Assembly (NCBI GenBank): GCA_030452985.1
Contig: JAKDLG010000008.1
Span: 1-64,000, forward strand
Source: Humibacillus sp.
GTDB taxonomy: Bacteria; Actinomycetota; Actinomycetes; Actinomycetales; Dermatophilaceae
DNA length: 64,000 nucleotides
Reading direction: 5' to 3'
In this document: positions 33,520-44,725 of the stretch, in pieces
Layout of the letters: every line of letters starts with the position of its first letter
How positions within the stretch are numbered: position 1 is the first letter of the stretch
The notes under the pieces: generated by a model
Databases searched by the model: none
The model's input: only the letters and a program-made list of their open reading frames with translations
Told to the model about the DNA's origin: nothing
Made by a program: the position numbers and the translations under genes

Positions 33520-34424
33520 CGAACCCGCGGAAGGTGCTCGTGACCGGGGCGTCGAGCGGCATCGGCCGGGCCAGCGCCCTGGCCCTGGCCGCTACCGGTG
33601 CATCACTCGTGCTCGTGTCTCGCTCGCAGGCGGCGTTGACCGAGGTCGCTCGCGACTGCGCCCGGCTCGGTGGCAGCGCGCAGATCGTCGTCGCCGACGT
33701 GTCGGATGCCGCCGCCGTCGCGGGAGCGTTCGAGCAGGCGACCGCGGACGGGCCGCTGCACGGGGTGATCCACTCGGCCGCCGCCCTCGCCTACGGCCGT
33801 TTCGAGCAGGTTCCAGCCGAGGTGTTCGACCAGGCGATCGCCACCACGTTGCTGGGCACCGCGAACGTGGCCCGCAGCACCCTCAGCATTTTTCGCGCGC
33901 AGGGCGAGCGCGGCAGCCTCGTGGTCATCGGTTCACTGCTGGGCAAGATCGCGACGCCCTACATGACCAGCTACGTCACGGCCAAGTGGGGCGTGCACGG
34001 CCTGGTGCGCACGCTGCAGATCGAGGCCCGCGCCACCCCCGGCATCCGCATCAGTCTGGTCTCCCCCGGCGGTGTCGACACGCCCGTCTACTCTCAAGCC
34101 GGCACCTACCTGAGCCGGCACGGGCGCCCACCACCACCCGTGGACCCGCCCGAGAAGGTCGCGGCTGCCGCCGTCGCAGCCCTGCAGCATCCGCGACGTG
34201 AGCGCTCCGTCGGTATCGCGAACGGCATCGTCGTGGCCGGGTTCAGATTTCTGCCCGGCGTCTTCGACGTCTTGGTTCCGCCCCTGATGCGACTCGGCGG
34301 GCTCACTGGGTCGCACGTAGCGCCCACTCCCGGCAACGTGTTCGAGCCGCAGCCCGACGGAGAGGCCGTGCGCGACCGCTGGAGGCGCTGGGGGCGGCAA
34401 CGACCGCCTGGCGACCGCAGCTGA
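33516..34424 (+). CDS. SDR family NAD(P)-dependent oxidoreductase
   Basis: 302 residues. Classical SDR: TGASSGIG at residues 9-16, Asp in VADVSD, Ser in VVIGSLLGK and YVTAK (YxxxK), then SPGGVDTPVY. The C-terminal 60 residues extend beyond the core and end in an Arg-rich tail. Translationally coupled to the LuxR-type regulator. Substrate unknown. Confidence 0.88.
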   Translation: MTNPRKVLVTGASSGIGRASALALAATGASLVLVSRSQAALTEVARDCARLGGSAQIVVADVSDAAAVAGAFEQATADGPLHGVIHSAAALAYGRFEQVPAEVFDQAIATTLLGTANVARSTLSIFRAQGERGSLVVIGSLLGKIATPYMTSYVTAKWGVHGLVRTLQIEARATPGIRISLVSPGGVDTPVYSQAGTYLSRHGRPPPPVDPPEKVAAAAVAALQHPRRERSVGIANGIVVAGFRFLPGVFDVLVPPLMRLGGLTGSHVAPTPGNVFEPQPDGEAVRDRWRRWGRQRPPGDRS

Positions 34425-34460
34425 CCGCGGTGCCGTCGGTCGACAGCAGTTGAGCTCTGC

Positions 34461-34733
34461 CTACCCCAGCCGGGCGTGACCGGTTCGGCGGCAGTGAGCG
34501 TCGGCGCGGGCGTACAGCTCGCGCGAGATGCGGTCGAACCGACGGCTGTTCGTGAGGTCGCCTCTACGGCGGCAGATGTCGGCCCGAGTCGTGGCCTGGG
34601 CTGCGTCGGTCAGGTCGAGGGCTGCGCAGTCGCGTTCGAACGCGGAGGTCTCCGGGCCCCCACCGAGCGCTACTTCCCTGTGGCATCCGGCTGCCGTGCC
34701 GGGTCTGTCGATCGTGTTCGCCGAGCGTTCCAC
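34461..34733 (-). CDS. Small hypothetical helical protein, paralogue of the one at 17966-18271
   Basis: 90 residues from GTG with AAGGAG 7 bp upstream. CAALDLTDAAQ...GDLTNSRRFDRISRELYARADAH aligns without gaps to the other small protein. It is basic, without membrane helix or signal. Function unknown. Confidence 0.6.
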   Translation of the reverse strand: MERSANTIDRPGTAAGCHREVALGGGPETSAFERDCAALDLTDAAQATTRADICRRRGDLTNSRRFDRISRELYARADAHCRRTGHARLG

Positions 34734-34995
34734 CGTGGGTCTCCTTCTCTTCCCTTGACTCGTCGTACACGTCAACCACACCCCGGGAGACTGGGGGCGG
34801 ATTGTGCTGTGCTTGTGACTTTCCTGTGCCGACAAACGCAGACGTGCGCACCATGTCCTGGGTGGGGACTGACACCACGTCAGCTCAGTTCGCAGTCGGG
34901 TCGCCGTCGAGTGCCGTGAACACGAGGAGAAGCACGGTGACCAGTTCGTCAGACCCGTCGCAGACGAGTCCCCCCAGCCACCCCCGCAGCGCCGC

Positions 34996-35535
34996 TCAAC
35001 CCTGCGCGGGGTAGGTCACCTGTCGCTCGGCGTCGACCGACGGGGTGGCGCCCCACTGTCCCAGACGGTGCGGGGTCGGCTGGCCTTCGCCGATGATGTG
35101 CTCGACGCTCCACCCACGCGCCAGCAGCGTGTTGGCCACCGGCAGCCGGTGGCAGCGCCACGGCGTGGGCTCGGCGCACATGAGCACGACTCGGGAGGTA
35201 GCAGCCAGGGCAGCGAGCCGTTCGAGCCCCTGCTCGTAGGTCGGGGTGCGGGTGTAGTCGGCATAGTTCCGAAAGCTCGCGTTCTTCCAGCCCTCGTTGC
35301 ACTCTCCGGCATCCGGCTGCTTCCGACGGCGCCCGCCGAGCTGTTCGAGGTGGGCATAGCCGATCCCGGCCGGCTCCAGCCAGCCCGGCATCACGTCGCG
35401 TCCGTACTGCGGGCTGCTGCGTGAGCCGGGGTGCGCCCGGATGTCGGCGACGAGGTTGATCTGCTGAGCGGCCAGCAGCTGCAAGAAGATCGGCTCCGGG
35501 CGGGTCCAGTGCCCGATCGTCCACACGGAGATCAT
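34996..35535 (-). CDS. DUF488 family protein
   Basis: 179 residues from the ATG giving MISVWTIGHW (a GTG two codons earlier is possible). DUF488 hallmarks: N-terminal TIGHW, DIRAHPGSRSSPQYG, and a C-terminal VVLMCAEPTPWRCHR motif with the two conserved cysteines and histidine. Function unknown. It is divergent from the catalase gene, 78 bp apart. Confidence 0.85.
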   Translation of the reverse strand: MISVWTIGHWTRPEPIFLQLLAAQQINLVADIRAHPGSRSSPQYGRDVMPGWLEPAGIGYAHLEQLGGRRRKQPDAGECNEGWKNASFRNYADYTRTPTYEQGLERLAALAATSRVVLMCAEPTPWRCHRLPVANTLLARGWSVEHIIGEGQPTPHRLGQWGATPSVDAERQVTYPAQG

Positions 35536-35613
35536 GACCACAGTCTCGTCGATGTTGGTTGGCGCGCCGTCGGCGGGTAAGCACCAAGCATTCGCACGTA
35601 CCGAGGAGACATC

Positions 35614-37797
<2,184 letters not shown>

Positions 37798-37922
37798 CCA
37801 GGTGCGGTGATAGCTCAGTGTCCTTCATGGGTTCCGTTAGGCCTGACAGCGAGGTGGCGGTCGACCAATGGCGACCGTCGGCGGGTATGTGGAGTCAATA
37901 TTCACCGACGCAAGGAGCGCCA

Positions 37923-38264
37923 ATGACCACCATCTCGACCGATTCCTTTGTGGTGCTCCGGGATGAGCACCAGCAGATCCGTGCCGTGGTTCGTGAGTTC
38001 CAGAAATCGGGCACGACCGATGCCCGTAAGGGCCGCCTGGTCGAGCAGATGATCGAGCTGCTCACCGTCCACACCTACATCGAGAACGTCACCCACCACA
38101 TGGACGAGGAGGAGAAGGACTGGTTCCCGAAAGGCCGAGACGGGCTGGGCCGCAAGCAGCTTCAGCAGTTGGGCCAGGAGCTGCTTGAGTTGCGGAAGAA
38201 GGCGCCCGGCGAGCCCACCCAACCCGGCGCGTTGAAGAAGACGATCGATGCCGTCCTGTCGTGA
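37923..38264 (+). CDS. Hemerythrin HHE-domain protein with an internal deletion
   Basis: 113 residues, AAGGAG before the ATG. Both ends look like an actinobacterial hemerythrin-like protein: start VVLRDEHQQIRAVVREF, end VTHHMDEEEKDWFPKGRDGL. But VHTYIEN, which should lead into a second and third helix with iron ligands, joins directly to NVTHHMDEEE. Family members are about 180-190 residues, so roughly 70 central residues appear lost in frame, perhaps by recombination between two copies of an Ile-Glu-Asn coding stretch. Iron binding would be impaired. Confidence 0.75.
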   Translation: MTTISTDSFVVLRDEHQQIRAVVREFQKSGTTDARKGRLVEQMIELLTVHTYIENVTHHMDEEEKDWFPKGRDGLGRKQLQQLGQELLELRKKAPGEPTQPGALKKTIDAVLS

Positions 38265-38291
38265 CCTGACCACCGACCACGGGAGAACGCT

Positions 38292-38756
38292 GTGACCAGC
38301 GCAGTCGACGCGGCGACCATCACGAGACAGACCTCGGCCTCGCCCGGGCAGGTGTGGTCGGTGCTCGCCGACGGCTGGGCCTACACGACGTGGGTCGTCG
38401 GGGCCTGCCGGGTCCGCGCGGTGGAGCCCGACTGGCCGCAGGTGGGCCAGCGGATCCATCACTCCTTCGGTACCTGGCCGGTGCTGCTCAACGACACCAC
38501 CGAGGTGCTTGAGGCGACCGAGTTGAAGTCTTTGACGTTGCAGGCCCGCGGGTGGCCCGTGGGCGAGGCCACGGTTCACCTCACCCTCCAGCCGTGGCAG
38601 AGCGGCACCCTGATCGGCATCCGCGAGGATGCCGTGTCCGGCCCGGGGACCCTGATCCCGAAACCACTGCGGCAACTGGCCATCGGGCCACGCAACCGAG
38701 AGAGCCTGCGCCGGTTGGCCTACCTGGCCGAGGGCAGACCAGGAGAGCCGACGTGA
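38292..38756 (+). CDS. SRPBCC family protein
   Basis: 154 residues from GTG with GGGAG upstream. START/polyketide-cyclase-like fold: PGQVWSVLADGWAYTTWVVGACRVR, a central beta-sheet (TEVLEATELKSLTLQARG) and a long C-terminal helix (PLRQLAIGPRNRESLRRLAYLAEG). Such proteins bind hydrophobic ligands. It is 27 bp after the hemerythrin-like gene. A short remnant reading VNASVVRARRTD begins in an overlapping GTGA at its stop. Confidence 0.82.
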   Translation: MTSAVDAATITRQTSASPGQVWSVLADGWAYTTWVVGACRVRAVEPDWPQVGQRIHHSFGTWPVLLNDTTEVLEATELKSLTLQARGWPVGEATVHLTLQPWQSGTLIGIREDAVSGPGTLIPKPLRQLAIGPRNRESLRRLAYLAEGRPGEPT

Positions 38757-39613
38757 ATGCCTCGGTGGTCCGCGCCCGGCGAACCGACCGGACGCGCGCC
38801 ATGGCGGTGCCCGACAGCCCGCCGTCAACGATCAGCCGTTGGTGGAGTTCGCGATGAGCGGCGCCGACGTCGTGAAGCACCTCATGGAGTGGCTGCTGGC
38901 GGGCCCACTCCCCACCGACCACGACCATGAATCGAGCCCACCTCGGTTCGAGAGAGCGGGCGGGGGTGAAATGCCGGGGGGTGCGATCTCACCCCTCGCC
39001 CGAAAGAGCCACCCTGAGGGGACAGGGCACTCTGGGCAGCCAGAGGTCTCTGGGGGAGAAGACCTCGAAGACGGGTTGGGGGATGACCCTTCTTGCTGCC
39101 GGAAGCCACGTTAAGGCAATAGGCCCAGCAAATCCAATCAAAGGTACTAAAAGGTATAAAGTTGCATTAGTCAGAATCTTTGATCAGGGCCAGACCGGGG
39201 ACTCGGCCAGGCAGAGGGTGACGATGACCCTGGAGGTGACAACGGCCAGCAGGCCGCCACCGACGTTGGGTCTACCGTTCGGACCGACCCGTTGATGCCC
39301 TGAACGGCGTCACAGCGGTGGTTGTTCGCCTGATCGTAGAGCTGCTGCGCCAGTAGGCTCAGCCGGTCGTGCTCAGCCGCCAAGCCGTCTTCGACAACAT
39401 GGGAAGGCGTTATTCCGTGGTCCCGGCCACCATCGTCGGGTGGCCGGGGCCACGGCCTGCTGAAGACCGAGGTGGTAGGGCCCTGAGGGCGGCCTGCTTC
39501 AAGATGGTGCGCCCGGTGGGCGCGGGAGCCGCGCGATTCGCGTCAGGACCCGTGGTGGGGTTGATCATGCAGGCGGCCCCCAAGGGGTAACTTCGTCGTC
39601 AGCAGGACTTCGA
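38757..39613. other. Gene-poor, apparently decayed region with an AT-rich island
   Basis: 857 bp with no convincing gene. A GTG overlapping the SRPBCC stop opens a frame that soon loses coding character, and a second short frame (QPLVEFAMSGADVVKHLMEWLL, about 38827-38892) is in another phase; both look like remnants. Positions of about 39108-39185 are strikingly AT-rich for this genome. The segment 39370-39613 has only implausible frames. No inverted repeats or transposase motif was found. Confidence 0.55.
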
Positions 39614-39922
39614 TTACAGGGGCGAGCGTTGACGGCCTACGGCCGCTGGACGCGGGCACCTGGGGCGGGCACCTCCAGATCCTGCGAGTGGGAGAGATTG
39701 GGTGCGGTAGGCGCGAGGCCCGCTCGGTGTCGGCTCCACGACCGGCGGGGTTGTCGGCGGTGGTGAGTTCGGCGGTGCCGGAAATGAAGCGGCGATGATC
39801 GCCTCGAACTCGGCCTGAAGCAGGTCTGGGTCGCTCAGCACCAGATCGAGCAACTCCTCTTCGACCGGGACCGTGCACCCTGATGTTGTCGTCTGCACTG
39901 CTACCACCTCCATCACCGACAT
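39614..39922 (-). CDS. Small hypothetical protein
   Basis: 102 residues. The first half is acidic and helical (VPVEEELLDLVLSDPDLLQAEFEAIIAASFPAPP); the second half is Pro/Arg-rich and probably disordered. It starts at MSVMEVVAVQTTT. I recall similar proteins in other actinobacteria beside mobile or decayed regions, but cannot check this. It ends at the edge of the decayed region. Confidence 0.5.
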   Translation of the reverse strand: MSVMEVVAVQTTTSGCTVPVEEELLDLVLSDPDLLQAEFEAIIAASFPAPPNSPPPTTPPVVEPTPSGPRAYRTQSLPLAGSGGARPRCPRPAAVGRQRSPL

Positions 39923-39949
39923 GAGTGTGGGTGAACAGTCGGTGCCGGG

Positions 39950-40390
39950 TCAGGCGTTGATGGCCTGCCGGCCTCGGCCATTGCTCGCGATCTCGATCTT
40001 GCGCGGCTTGGCGCGCTCGGCAACCGGGATCCGCAGTGTCAGCACACCCGCGTCGTAGTTGGCGTCGATCCGCTCGGTGTCAAGGTTGTCGCCCAGGACC
40101 AGTTGACGGGAGAACACCCCTCGCGGTCGCTCAGCGGCGAGCATCTCCTTGTCGCCGTCCAGGGCGGCTCGTTCGGCCCTGACGGTCACCACGTTGCGCT
40201 CGACGTCCAGGTCAACCGAGTCCGAGCTGACCCCGGGCAGGTCGAACTCGACGTGGAAGGTGTCTCCCTCGCGCCAGGCGTCCATCGGCATCACCGACGG
40301 GCGGGCTCGGGTGCCTGGGCCCCCCAGCACCTGCTGGGTGAGCCGGTCCAGGTCGCGGAACGGGTCGGTGCGCATCAGCATCGCAGCCAT
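39950..40390 (-). CDS. Hsp20/alpha-crystallin family small heat shock protein
   Basis: 146 residues. The alpha-crystallin domain spans about 35-130: [39 protein letters not shown], then [35 protein letters not shown], the hallmark GVLTLRIP. It is an ATP-independent holdase, cytoplasmic. Preceded by GAGGAG 11 bp before the first ATG (a second ATG follows three codons later). Divergent from a MerR-type regulator, the usual HspR-like arrangement. Confidence 0.92.
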   Translation of the reverse strand: MAAMLMRTDPFRDLDRLTQQVLGGPGTRARPSVMPMDAWREGDTFHVEFDLPGVSSDSVDLDVERNVVTVRAERAALDGDKEMLAAERPRGVFSRQLVLGDNLDTERIDANYDAGVLTLRIPVAERAKPRKIEIASNGRGRQAINA

Positions 40391-40520
40391 TGCTCTCGTA
40401 CTCCTCTCGTGGCGGTTCCCCTCACGACTCTGATCTGTAGTGGGGGCTATAGATTTGTTGTAGCACTCGTGTCATGCTGAAGCAAGACCCCAGAATGAGA
40501 ATTTCGACGAAAGAGAGCCC

Positions 40521-40871
40521 GTGACCTCTCGGCAGGCACCCGTACCACCGCCGACGACCCAGCCAGGCGAGCCGCGTGAGGGACAGCGGGTGAGCCGCCA
40601 CGAGCCCGGCCGCGGGGTGTACGGCATCTCCGTCGCCGCCGAGCTCGTCGGGATGGGCACCCAGACCCTGCGCCTGTATGAGACCCGAGGCCTTCTCGAA
40701 CCTGAGCGCACCCCGGGCGGCACGCGGCGCTACAGCTCCGACGACCTCGACCGGGTCCGGCGTATCGGAGACCTCCTCACGGCGGGGCTCAACCTCGCCG
40801 GCATTGCCATGGTCTTGGACCTGGAAGAACAGAACACCCACCTACGTGCCGGCAACCATCAAGAACCCTGA
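40521..40871 (+). CDS. MerR family transcriptional regulator (HspR-like)
   Basis: 116 residues from GTG. After a disordered 30-residue start comes a MerR DNA-binding domain: GVYGISVAAELVGMGTQTLRLYETRGLLEPERTPGGTRRYSSDDLDRVRRIGDLL, with a short C-terminal helix and no ligand domain, as in HspR. The 130-bp gap to the divergent hsp20 contains AT-rich promoter-like bases (CTATAGAT at 40446-40453), but I do not see a canonical HAIR box. It likely controls the hsp20 gene. Confidence 0.85.
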   Translation: MTSRQAPVPPPTTQPGEPREGQRVSRHEPGRGVYGISVAAELVGMGTQTLRLYETRGLLEPERTPGGTRRYSSDDLDRVRRIGDLLTAGLNLAGIAMVLDLEEQNTHLRAGNHQEP

Positions 40872-41304
40872 TGCTCGGTGACCCTCCCCCGGGATTCGTC
40901 CGCAATCACGCCTCCGCGAAGCTCCGAGTGGATCGTCGAGGTGACCGACATCGTGGCCGAGCAAGCGCGGGCCCGGCCAGAGACGCCCAAGGCTGACGAC
41001 GCCACAGGGAAAGACACCGACGCGTCGCCCGGCCAGTCTGGCCGGCACTCGGGGCCCTCGCGTCCCAAGCCGATGGGTTGCGGGGGGCTCAGAGCCACCG
41101 CCGACCTTCCGCTCTCCATCGTCGGGAACCCTTCTCGGCCTTGGTTCGCAGCGCATAACCGGGTACGTGCCTCCCATCAGGGTCTCCCTGCGACCAGCGG
41201 CCACACGAGAGACCACCGGCAGGTTGCACCCGAGCACCGGCGCACCCGCGCACCGCAGGGCAGGCGCGTCTGACTCGGGTCCGAGAACGACAAGGACCAC
41301 CGTG
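40872..41304. other. Intergenic region without a supported gene
   Basis: 433 bp. Several frames are open by GC bias, but none has a family signature or a ribosome site. The promoter for the 41305 operon should lie here; I cannot assign it. Confidence 0.5.
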
Positions 41305-41631
41305 ATGAACAGACACGACGAGGCACCACCGATCCAGCAGCTGCGCGAGCATTCTGACGTTAGGCCCGCCTCACAACGGGCGGGCTGTGTGGTCTTCGGT
41401 CACGACTACACCTTCAGGGCTGACGGTGTGGCGATGAGGTGGGACTGCCGCCGAGGGTGCGGAGCCGGCGGTTCGAAGACCTACCCCAGCGCCCTCGACG
41501 CGACTCGCTTCGCCCAGGCATTCGACCGCCGCGACTCCGCGGAGGTAGGGCGACGGGCCCCCCTGATCGGGCTGCTGCCGTTGAGGTTGTGGCGACACTT
41601 CCAGGGCCGCAAGACCCGAGACGCATCATGA
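41305..41631 (+). CDS. Small cysteine/histidine-containing conserved protein
   Basis: 108 residues from ATG (AAGGACC upstream). The middle has CVVFGHDYTFRADGVAMRWDCRRGCGAGGSKTYPS, a C..H..C..C arrangement that could bind zinc; the C-terminus is GRRAPLIGLLPLRLWRHF. I have the impression of a conserved actinobacterial family resembling phage DUF1660-like proteins. Its stop overlaps the ATG of the MFS transporter (ATGA). Confidence 0.65.
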   Translation: MNRHDEAPPIQQLREHSDVRPASQRAGCVVFGHDYTFRADGVAMRWDCRRGCGAGGSKTYPSALDATRFAQAFDRRDSAEVGRRAPLIGLLPLRLWRHFQGRKTRDAS

Positions 41632-43136
41632 GCACCGACGACATCCAGCTCGGCACCATCACCACCAAGGTGCCGGCCCGGTTGGACCGGTTGCCGTGGT
41701 CGAAGTTCCACTGGCGCGTGGTTCTCGGGCTCGGCGGGGTGTGGGTGCTGGACGGCCTCGAGGTGACCATGGTGGGCAGCGTCGCTGCGCGCCTCACCGA
41801 GAAGGGCAGCGGCATCGACATCGATGCCGCTCAGATCGGGCTGGCCGGGGCCATCTACATCACGGGCGCGTGCCTCGGGGCGTTGTTCTTCGGTCAGCTC
41901 ACCGACCGGTACGGGCGCAAGAAGCTGTTCATGATCACCCTCGGGGTCTACCTCGTCGCCACCATCGCGACAGCGTTCTCCTTCGCTCCTTGGTTCTTCT
42001 TCCTGACCCGGTTCTTCACCGGGGCCGGGATCGGCGGGGAGTATGCCGCCATCAACTCGGCGATCGACGAGCTGATCCCGGCCCGGGTCCGTGGCCGTGT
42101 CGACCTGGTGATCAACGGGTCGTACTGGCTGGGCGCGGCCGTCGGTGGTCTGGGTGCGGTGGTTCTGCTCAACACCGCCCTGTTCCCCATCGACGTGGGG
42201 TGGCGGTTGGCCTTCGGGATCGGTGCCGTGTTGGGTATCGGGGTCCAGGTCGTGCGGCGGAACGTGCCCGAGAGTCCGCGCTGGTTGTTCATCCACGGCC
42301 AGGAGCAGGAGGCCGAGCGGATCGTCGGTGGGATCGAGGACTCGATCACGCAGGAGGCCGGCGAGGACCTCCCCGAGGCGGAGGAGTCGCTGACCGTGCG
42401 TCAGCGCAAGGCCATCCCGTTCCGGGAGATCGCCAAGGTCGCCATCGAGCTGTACCCGAAACGGGCCATCCTCGGCTTTTCGCTGTTCGTGGGTCAGGCC
42501 TTTCTCTACAACGGCGTCACGTTCAACCTGGGCACGCTGCTGACCGGTTTCTACGGAGTGGCCTCCGGGAGCGTGCCCTGGTTCATCGCGCTGTGGGCCA
42601 TCGCGAACTTCGCGGGGCCGGTGCTGCTGGGCCACTTCTTCGACTCGGTCGGGCGAAAACCGATGATCTCAGGAACCTACCTCGGAGCGGCTCTGGTCGC
42701 CGGAGTGCTGGCCATCATCATGCTGTCGGGGTCGACCAGTCTGTTCCTGTTCATGGCGGTGTTGATGCTGTGCTTCTTCATCGCCTCGGCCGGCGCCAGC
42801 GCGGCGTATCTCACCGTCAGTGAGATCTTCCCGATGGAGACCCGGGCATTGGCGATCGCCTTCTTCTACGCCATCGGCACGGCGGTCGGCGGTATCAGCG
42901 GTCCCCTGCTCTTCGGCAACCTGATCGAATCAGGTGACCGGGGCATGGTCTCGATCGCGTTCTTCATCGGCGCCGCAGTCATGGCGCTGGGCGGCGTGGT
43001 CGAGATCTTCTTCGGGGTCAAGGCCGAACGCGCGAACCTGGAGAACATCGCCATGCCGCTGACCGCGACGGAGGGAAAGGCTGACAACGGCGGTCAGGGC
43101 GGTGGCGACGAGGGAAGCGACACGGCATCCTCGTGA
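41628..43136 (+). CDS. MFS transporter (sugar/carboxylate porter type)
   Basis: 502 residues with twelve helices. Motif A is FGQLTDRYGRKKLF, GIGGEYAAINSAIDELIPARVRGR lies at TM4-5 and VPESPRWLF after TM6, with SEIFPMETRALAIAFFYAIGTAVGG in the C-half. It has the full PESPRWL motif that the frameshifted transporter at 7447 lacks. The long central loop (about 215-270) and Gly/Asp-rich C-terminus are cytoplasmic. Substrate unknown; candidates are sugars or aromatic/aliphatic acids. Coupled to the small Cys/His protein. Confidence 0.88.
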   Translation: MSTDDIQLGTITTKVPARLDRLPWSKFHWRVVLGLGGVWVLDGLEVTMVGSVAARLTEKGSGIDIDAAQIGLAGAIYITGACLGALFFGQLTDRYGRKKLFMITLGVYLVATIATAFSFAPWFFFLTRFFTGAGIGGEYAAINSAIDELIPARVRGRVDLVINGSYWLGAAVGGLGAVVLLNTALFPIDVGWRLAFGIGAVLGIGVQVVRRNVPESPRWLFIHGQEQEAERIVGGIEDSITQEAGEDLPEAEESLTVRQRKAIPFREIAKVAIELYPKRAILGFSLFVGQAFLYNGVTFNLGTLLTGFYGVASGSVPWFIALWAIANFAGPVLLGHFFDSVGRKPMISGTYLGAALVAGVLAIIMLSGSTSLFLFMAVLMLCFFIASAGASAAYLTVSEIFPMETRALAIAFFYAIGTAVGGISGPLLFGNLIESGDRGMVSIAFFIGAAVMALGGVVEIFFGVKAERANLENIAMPLTATEGKADNGGQGGGDEGSDTASS

Positions 43137-43218
43137 GCATCGTGGCCCGCCACGCGGCGGCCGCAGCCGAGTTCCTCGACGTCGAGACACAGAGGTTGAG
43201 CCGGGGTACGCAGCAGGC

Positions 43219-44379
43219 ATGGATGCGTACTCACTCATCGTGATCGGCAGCGGCCCAGGCGGCGTGAGCGCCGCCCGGGCCTACCTGTCCGCCGGAGGTG
43301 CCGGACCGGTGCTGCTGCTCACCGCCGACGACGACCCGCCCTACCAGCGGCCGCCGCTGTCGAAGGAGGCCCTGCGATCGGCCGATGCGCAGGCACTCAC
43401 GCCGATCGACGACGACCTGGCCGATATCGAGGTTCGCCTGTCGAGCCCGGTGGCCGCTGTTGATCTGTCCCGACGCTGGATTCGCACCGCCGCACAGGAG
43501 ATCGGGTTCGACCACCTGGTTCTCGCTCCTGGCTCGCATCCAGCGCTGCTGCCCGACCTGCCGTCCGAGGCCGACTGGCATGTGCTGCGCACCGCTGCCG
43601 ACCTGCGCCGGCTCACGACAGCCGCCGGGCAGGCCCGAACCGCCGTGGTCGTCGGCTCCGGCTTCATCGGGTGCGAAGCCGCAGCGTCGCTGGCCATCCG
43701 CGGACTCCAGGTGACACTGGTCAGCCCGGAGATCGGTCCTCAACAGAAACGGCTCGGCGACGATCCGTCACGCGCAATCACCGGATGGCTGACCAGCCTC
43801 GATGTGCGGCTGCTTCTCGGGGTGGAGGTGTCCGGGGTGGAGGCGCCACGGCGGGTCCACCTGCAGAATGGTACGACTTTGGAACCGGATCTGTTGCTCC
43901 TCGCCCTGGGCGCGACACCGTCGACGGACTTTCTGGCCAGCAGCGGGCTGGTGCTGGACGAAGGACGCATCTGCGTCGACCGGCGCCTCGAGACCTCGAC
44001 CAGAGGTGTGTACGCCGTGGGCGACGCGGCCCTGGCCCAGCACGCCGTCGCCGGTCGCGCGATCGCAGTGGAGCACTGGGGTGACGCCGAAGCCATGGGC
44101 ACGGTGGCGGGGCGAAACGCCGCAGGCGGGTCAGAGGTTTGGGACACCGTGCCAGGGTTCTGGTCCGAGGTCGGCGAGCACACCCTGATGTACGCCGCGT
44201 GGGGAGACGGGTGGGACCGCCTCGAAGTGGTCGAGGACGGCGAGGCCTTTACGGTCTGGTACGCCCGGAACGACGTGCTGGTGGGGGTTCTAACTCACGA
44301 GCACGAGGACGACTACGAGCGCGGTCGTGCCCTCATCGCTGGCGGCGCGAGCCTGGCCGCCGCACTCTCGTCAGGCTGA
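43219..44379 (+). CDS. FAD/NAD(P)-dependent oxidoreductase, ferredoxin reductase-like
   Basis: 386 residues. Two Rossmann motifs: FAD at VIGSGPGGVSAARAYL (about 7-22) and NAD(P)H at VVVGSGFIGCEAAASLAIRG (about 140-160); YQRPPLSKE and the late VYAVGDAA with VEHWGDAEAMGTVAGRN motifs identify the rubredoxin/ferredoxin reductase (oxygenase-coupled NADH:ferredoxin reductase) group. C-terminal reductase domain from about 315. No ferredoxin or oxygenase gene adjoins. It follows the MFS gene by 82 bp. Confidence 0.87.
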   Translation: MDAYSLIVIGSGPGGVSAARAYLSAGGAGPVLLLTADDDPPYQRPPLSKEALRSADAQALTPIDDDLADIEVRLSSPVAAVDLSRRWIRTAAQEIGFDHLVLAPGSHPALLPDLPSEADWHVLRTAADLRRLTTAAGQARTAVVVGSGFIGCEAAASLAIRGLQVTLVSPEIGPQQKRLGDDPSRAITGWLTSLDVRLLLGVEVSGVEAPRRVHLQNGTTLEPDLLLLALGATPSTDFLASSGLVLDEGRICVDRRLETSTRGVYAVGDAALAQHAVAGRAIAVEHWGDAEAMGTVAGRNAAGGSEVWDTVPGFWSEVGEHTLMYAAWGDGWDRLEVVEDGEAFTVWYARNDVLVGVLTHEHEDDYERGRALIAGGASLAAALSSG

Positions 44380-44413
44380 GAGCGTGCCCACGACGAACGG
44401 GCCCCAACGACGC

Positions 44414-44725
44414 CTATCTCGTGCGCTGCAGTAGGCGTCGGTCAACGCGTACCTCGAGCCCGCGTCGACCATGTCTGCGGCTGTCGACATCGAAGGCGAC
44501 GACGACCGGCCCGAAGAGCGGAGCCCTGATGATGGTCCCGCGGGAGTTCTTGGGCACGACCTTCTCAGTGGGCTGATGCAGCCAGCAGGTGGCAACCACC
44601 TGCTGGCCGCGTCGCAGCCGAGCCGCTCTGACCGCCAGGTCCAGAACCCCGTCCCGGCTGCCCCGGTCGCCACCACCCTTTCCTGGGATGCTGTGGTCGC
44701 CCGGCCCGCGTTGAATGGACGTCAT
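44414..44725 (-). CDS. Small hypothetical protein coupled to the DUF3618 operon
   Basis: 103 residues. The ATG overlaps the stop of the DUF3618 gene (ATGA), supporting translation. A beta-rich central part, QVVATCWLHQPTEKVVPKNSRGTIIRAPLFGPVVVAFDV, looks like a small SH3-like barrel; ends are basic. Family not recognised. Confidence 0.6.
   Translation of the reverse strand: MTSIQRGPGDHSIPGKGGGDRGSRDGVLDLAVRAARLRRGQQVVATCWLHQPTEKVVPKNSRGTIIRAPLFGPVVVAFDVDSRRHGRRGLEVRVDRRLLQRTR

Noticed and set aside
34937-35014. A 25-codon GTG frame with a good GAGGAG (VTSSSDPSQT...)
   Set aside because: It overlaps the DUF488 3' end, has low complexity and no family. It could be a truncated gene start, but the evidence is too thin.
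39105-39185. AT-rich island as an origin or attachment site
   Set aside because: No DnaA boxes, integrase, tRNA or direct repeats were seen next to it.
40391-40520. HAIR or CIRCE heat-shock operator before hsp20
   Set aside because: I could not find CTTGAGT-N7-ACTCAAG or the CIRCE repeat; only AT-rich promoter-like bases are present.
40878-41273. Open frame downstream of the MerR gene
   Set aside because: No ribosome site or family signature; Arg/Pro/Ser-rich composition typical of non-coding frames in GC-rich DNA.
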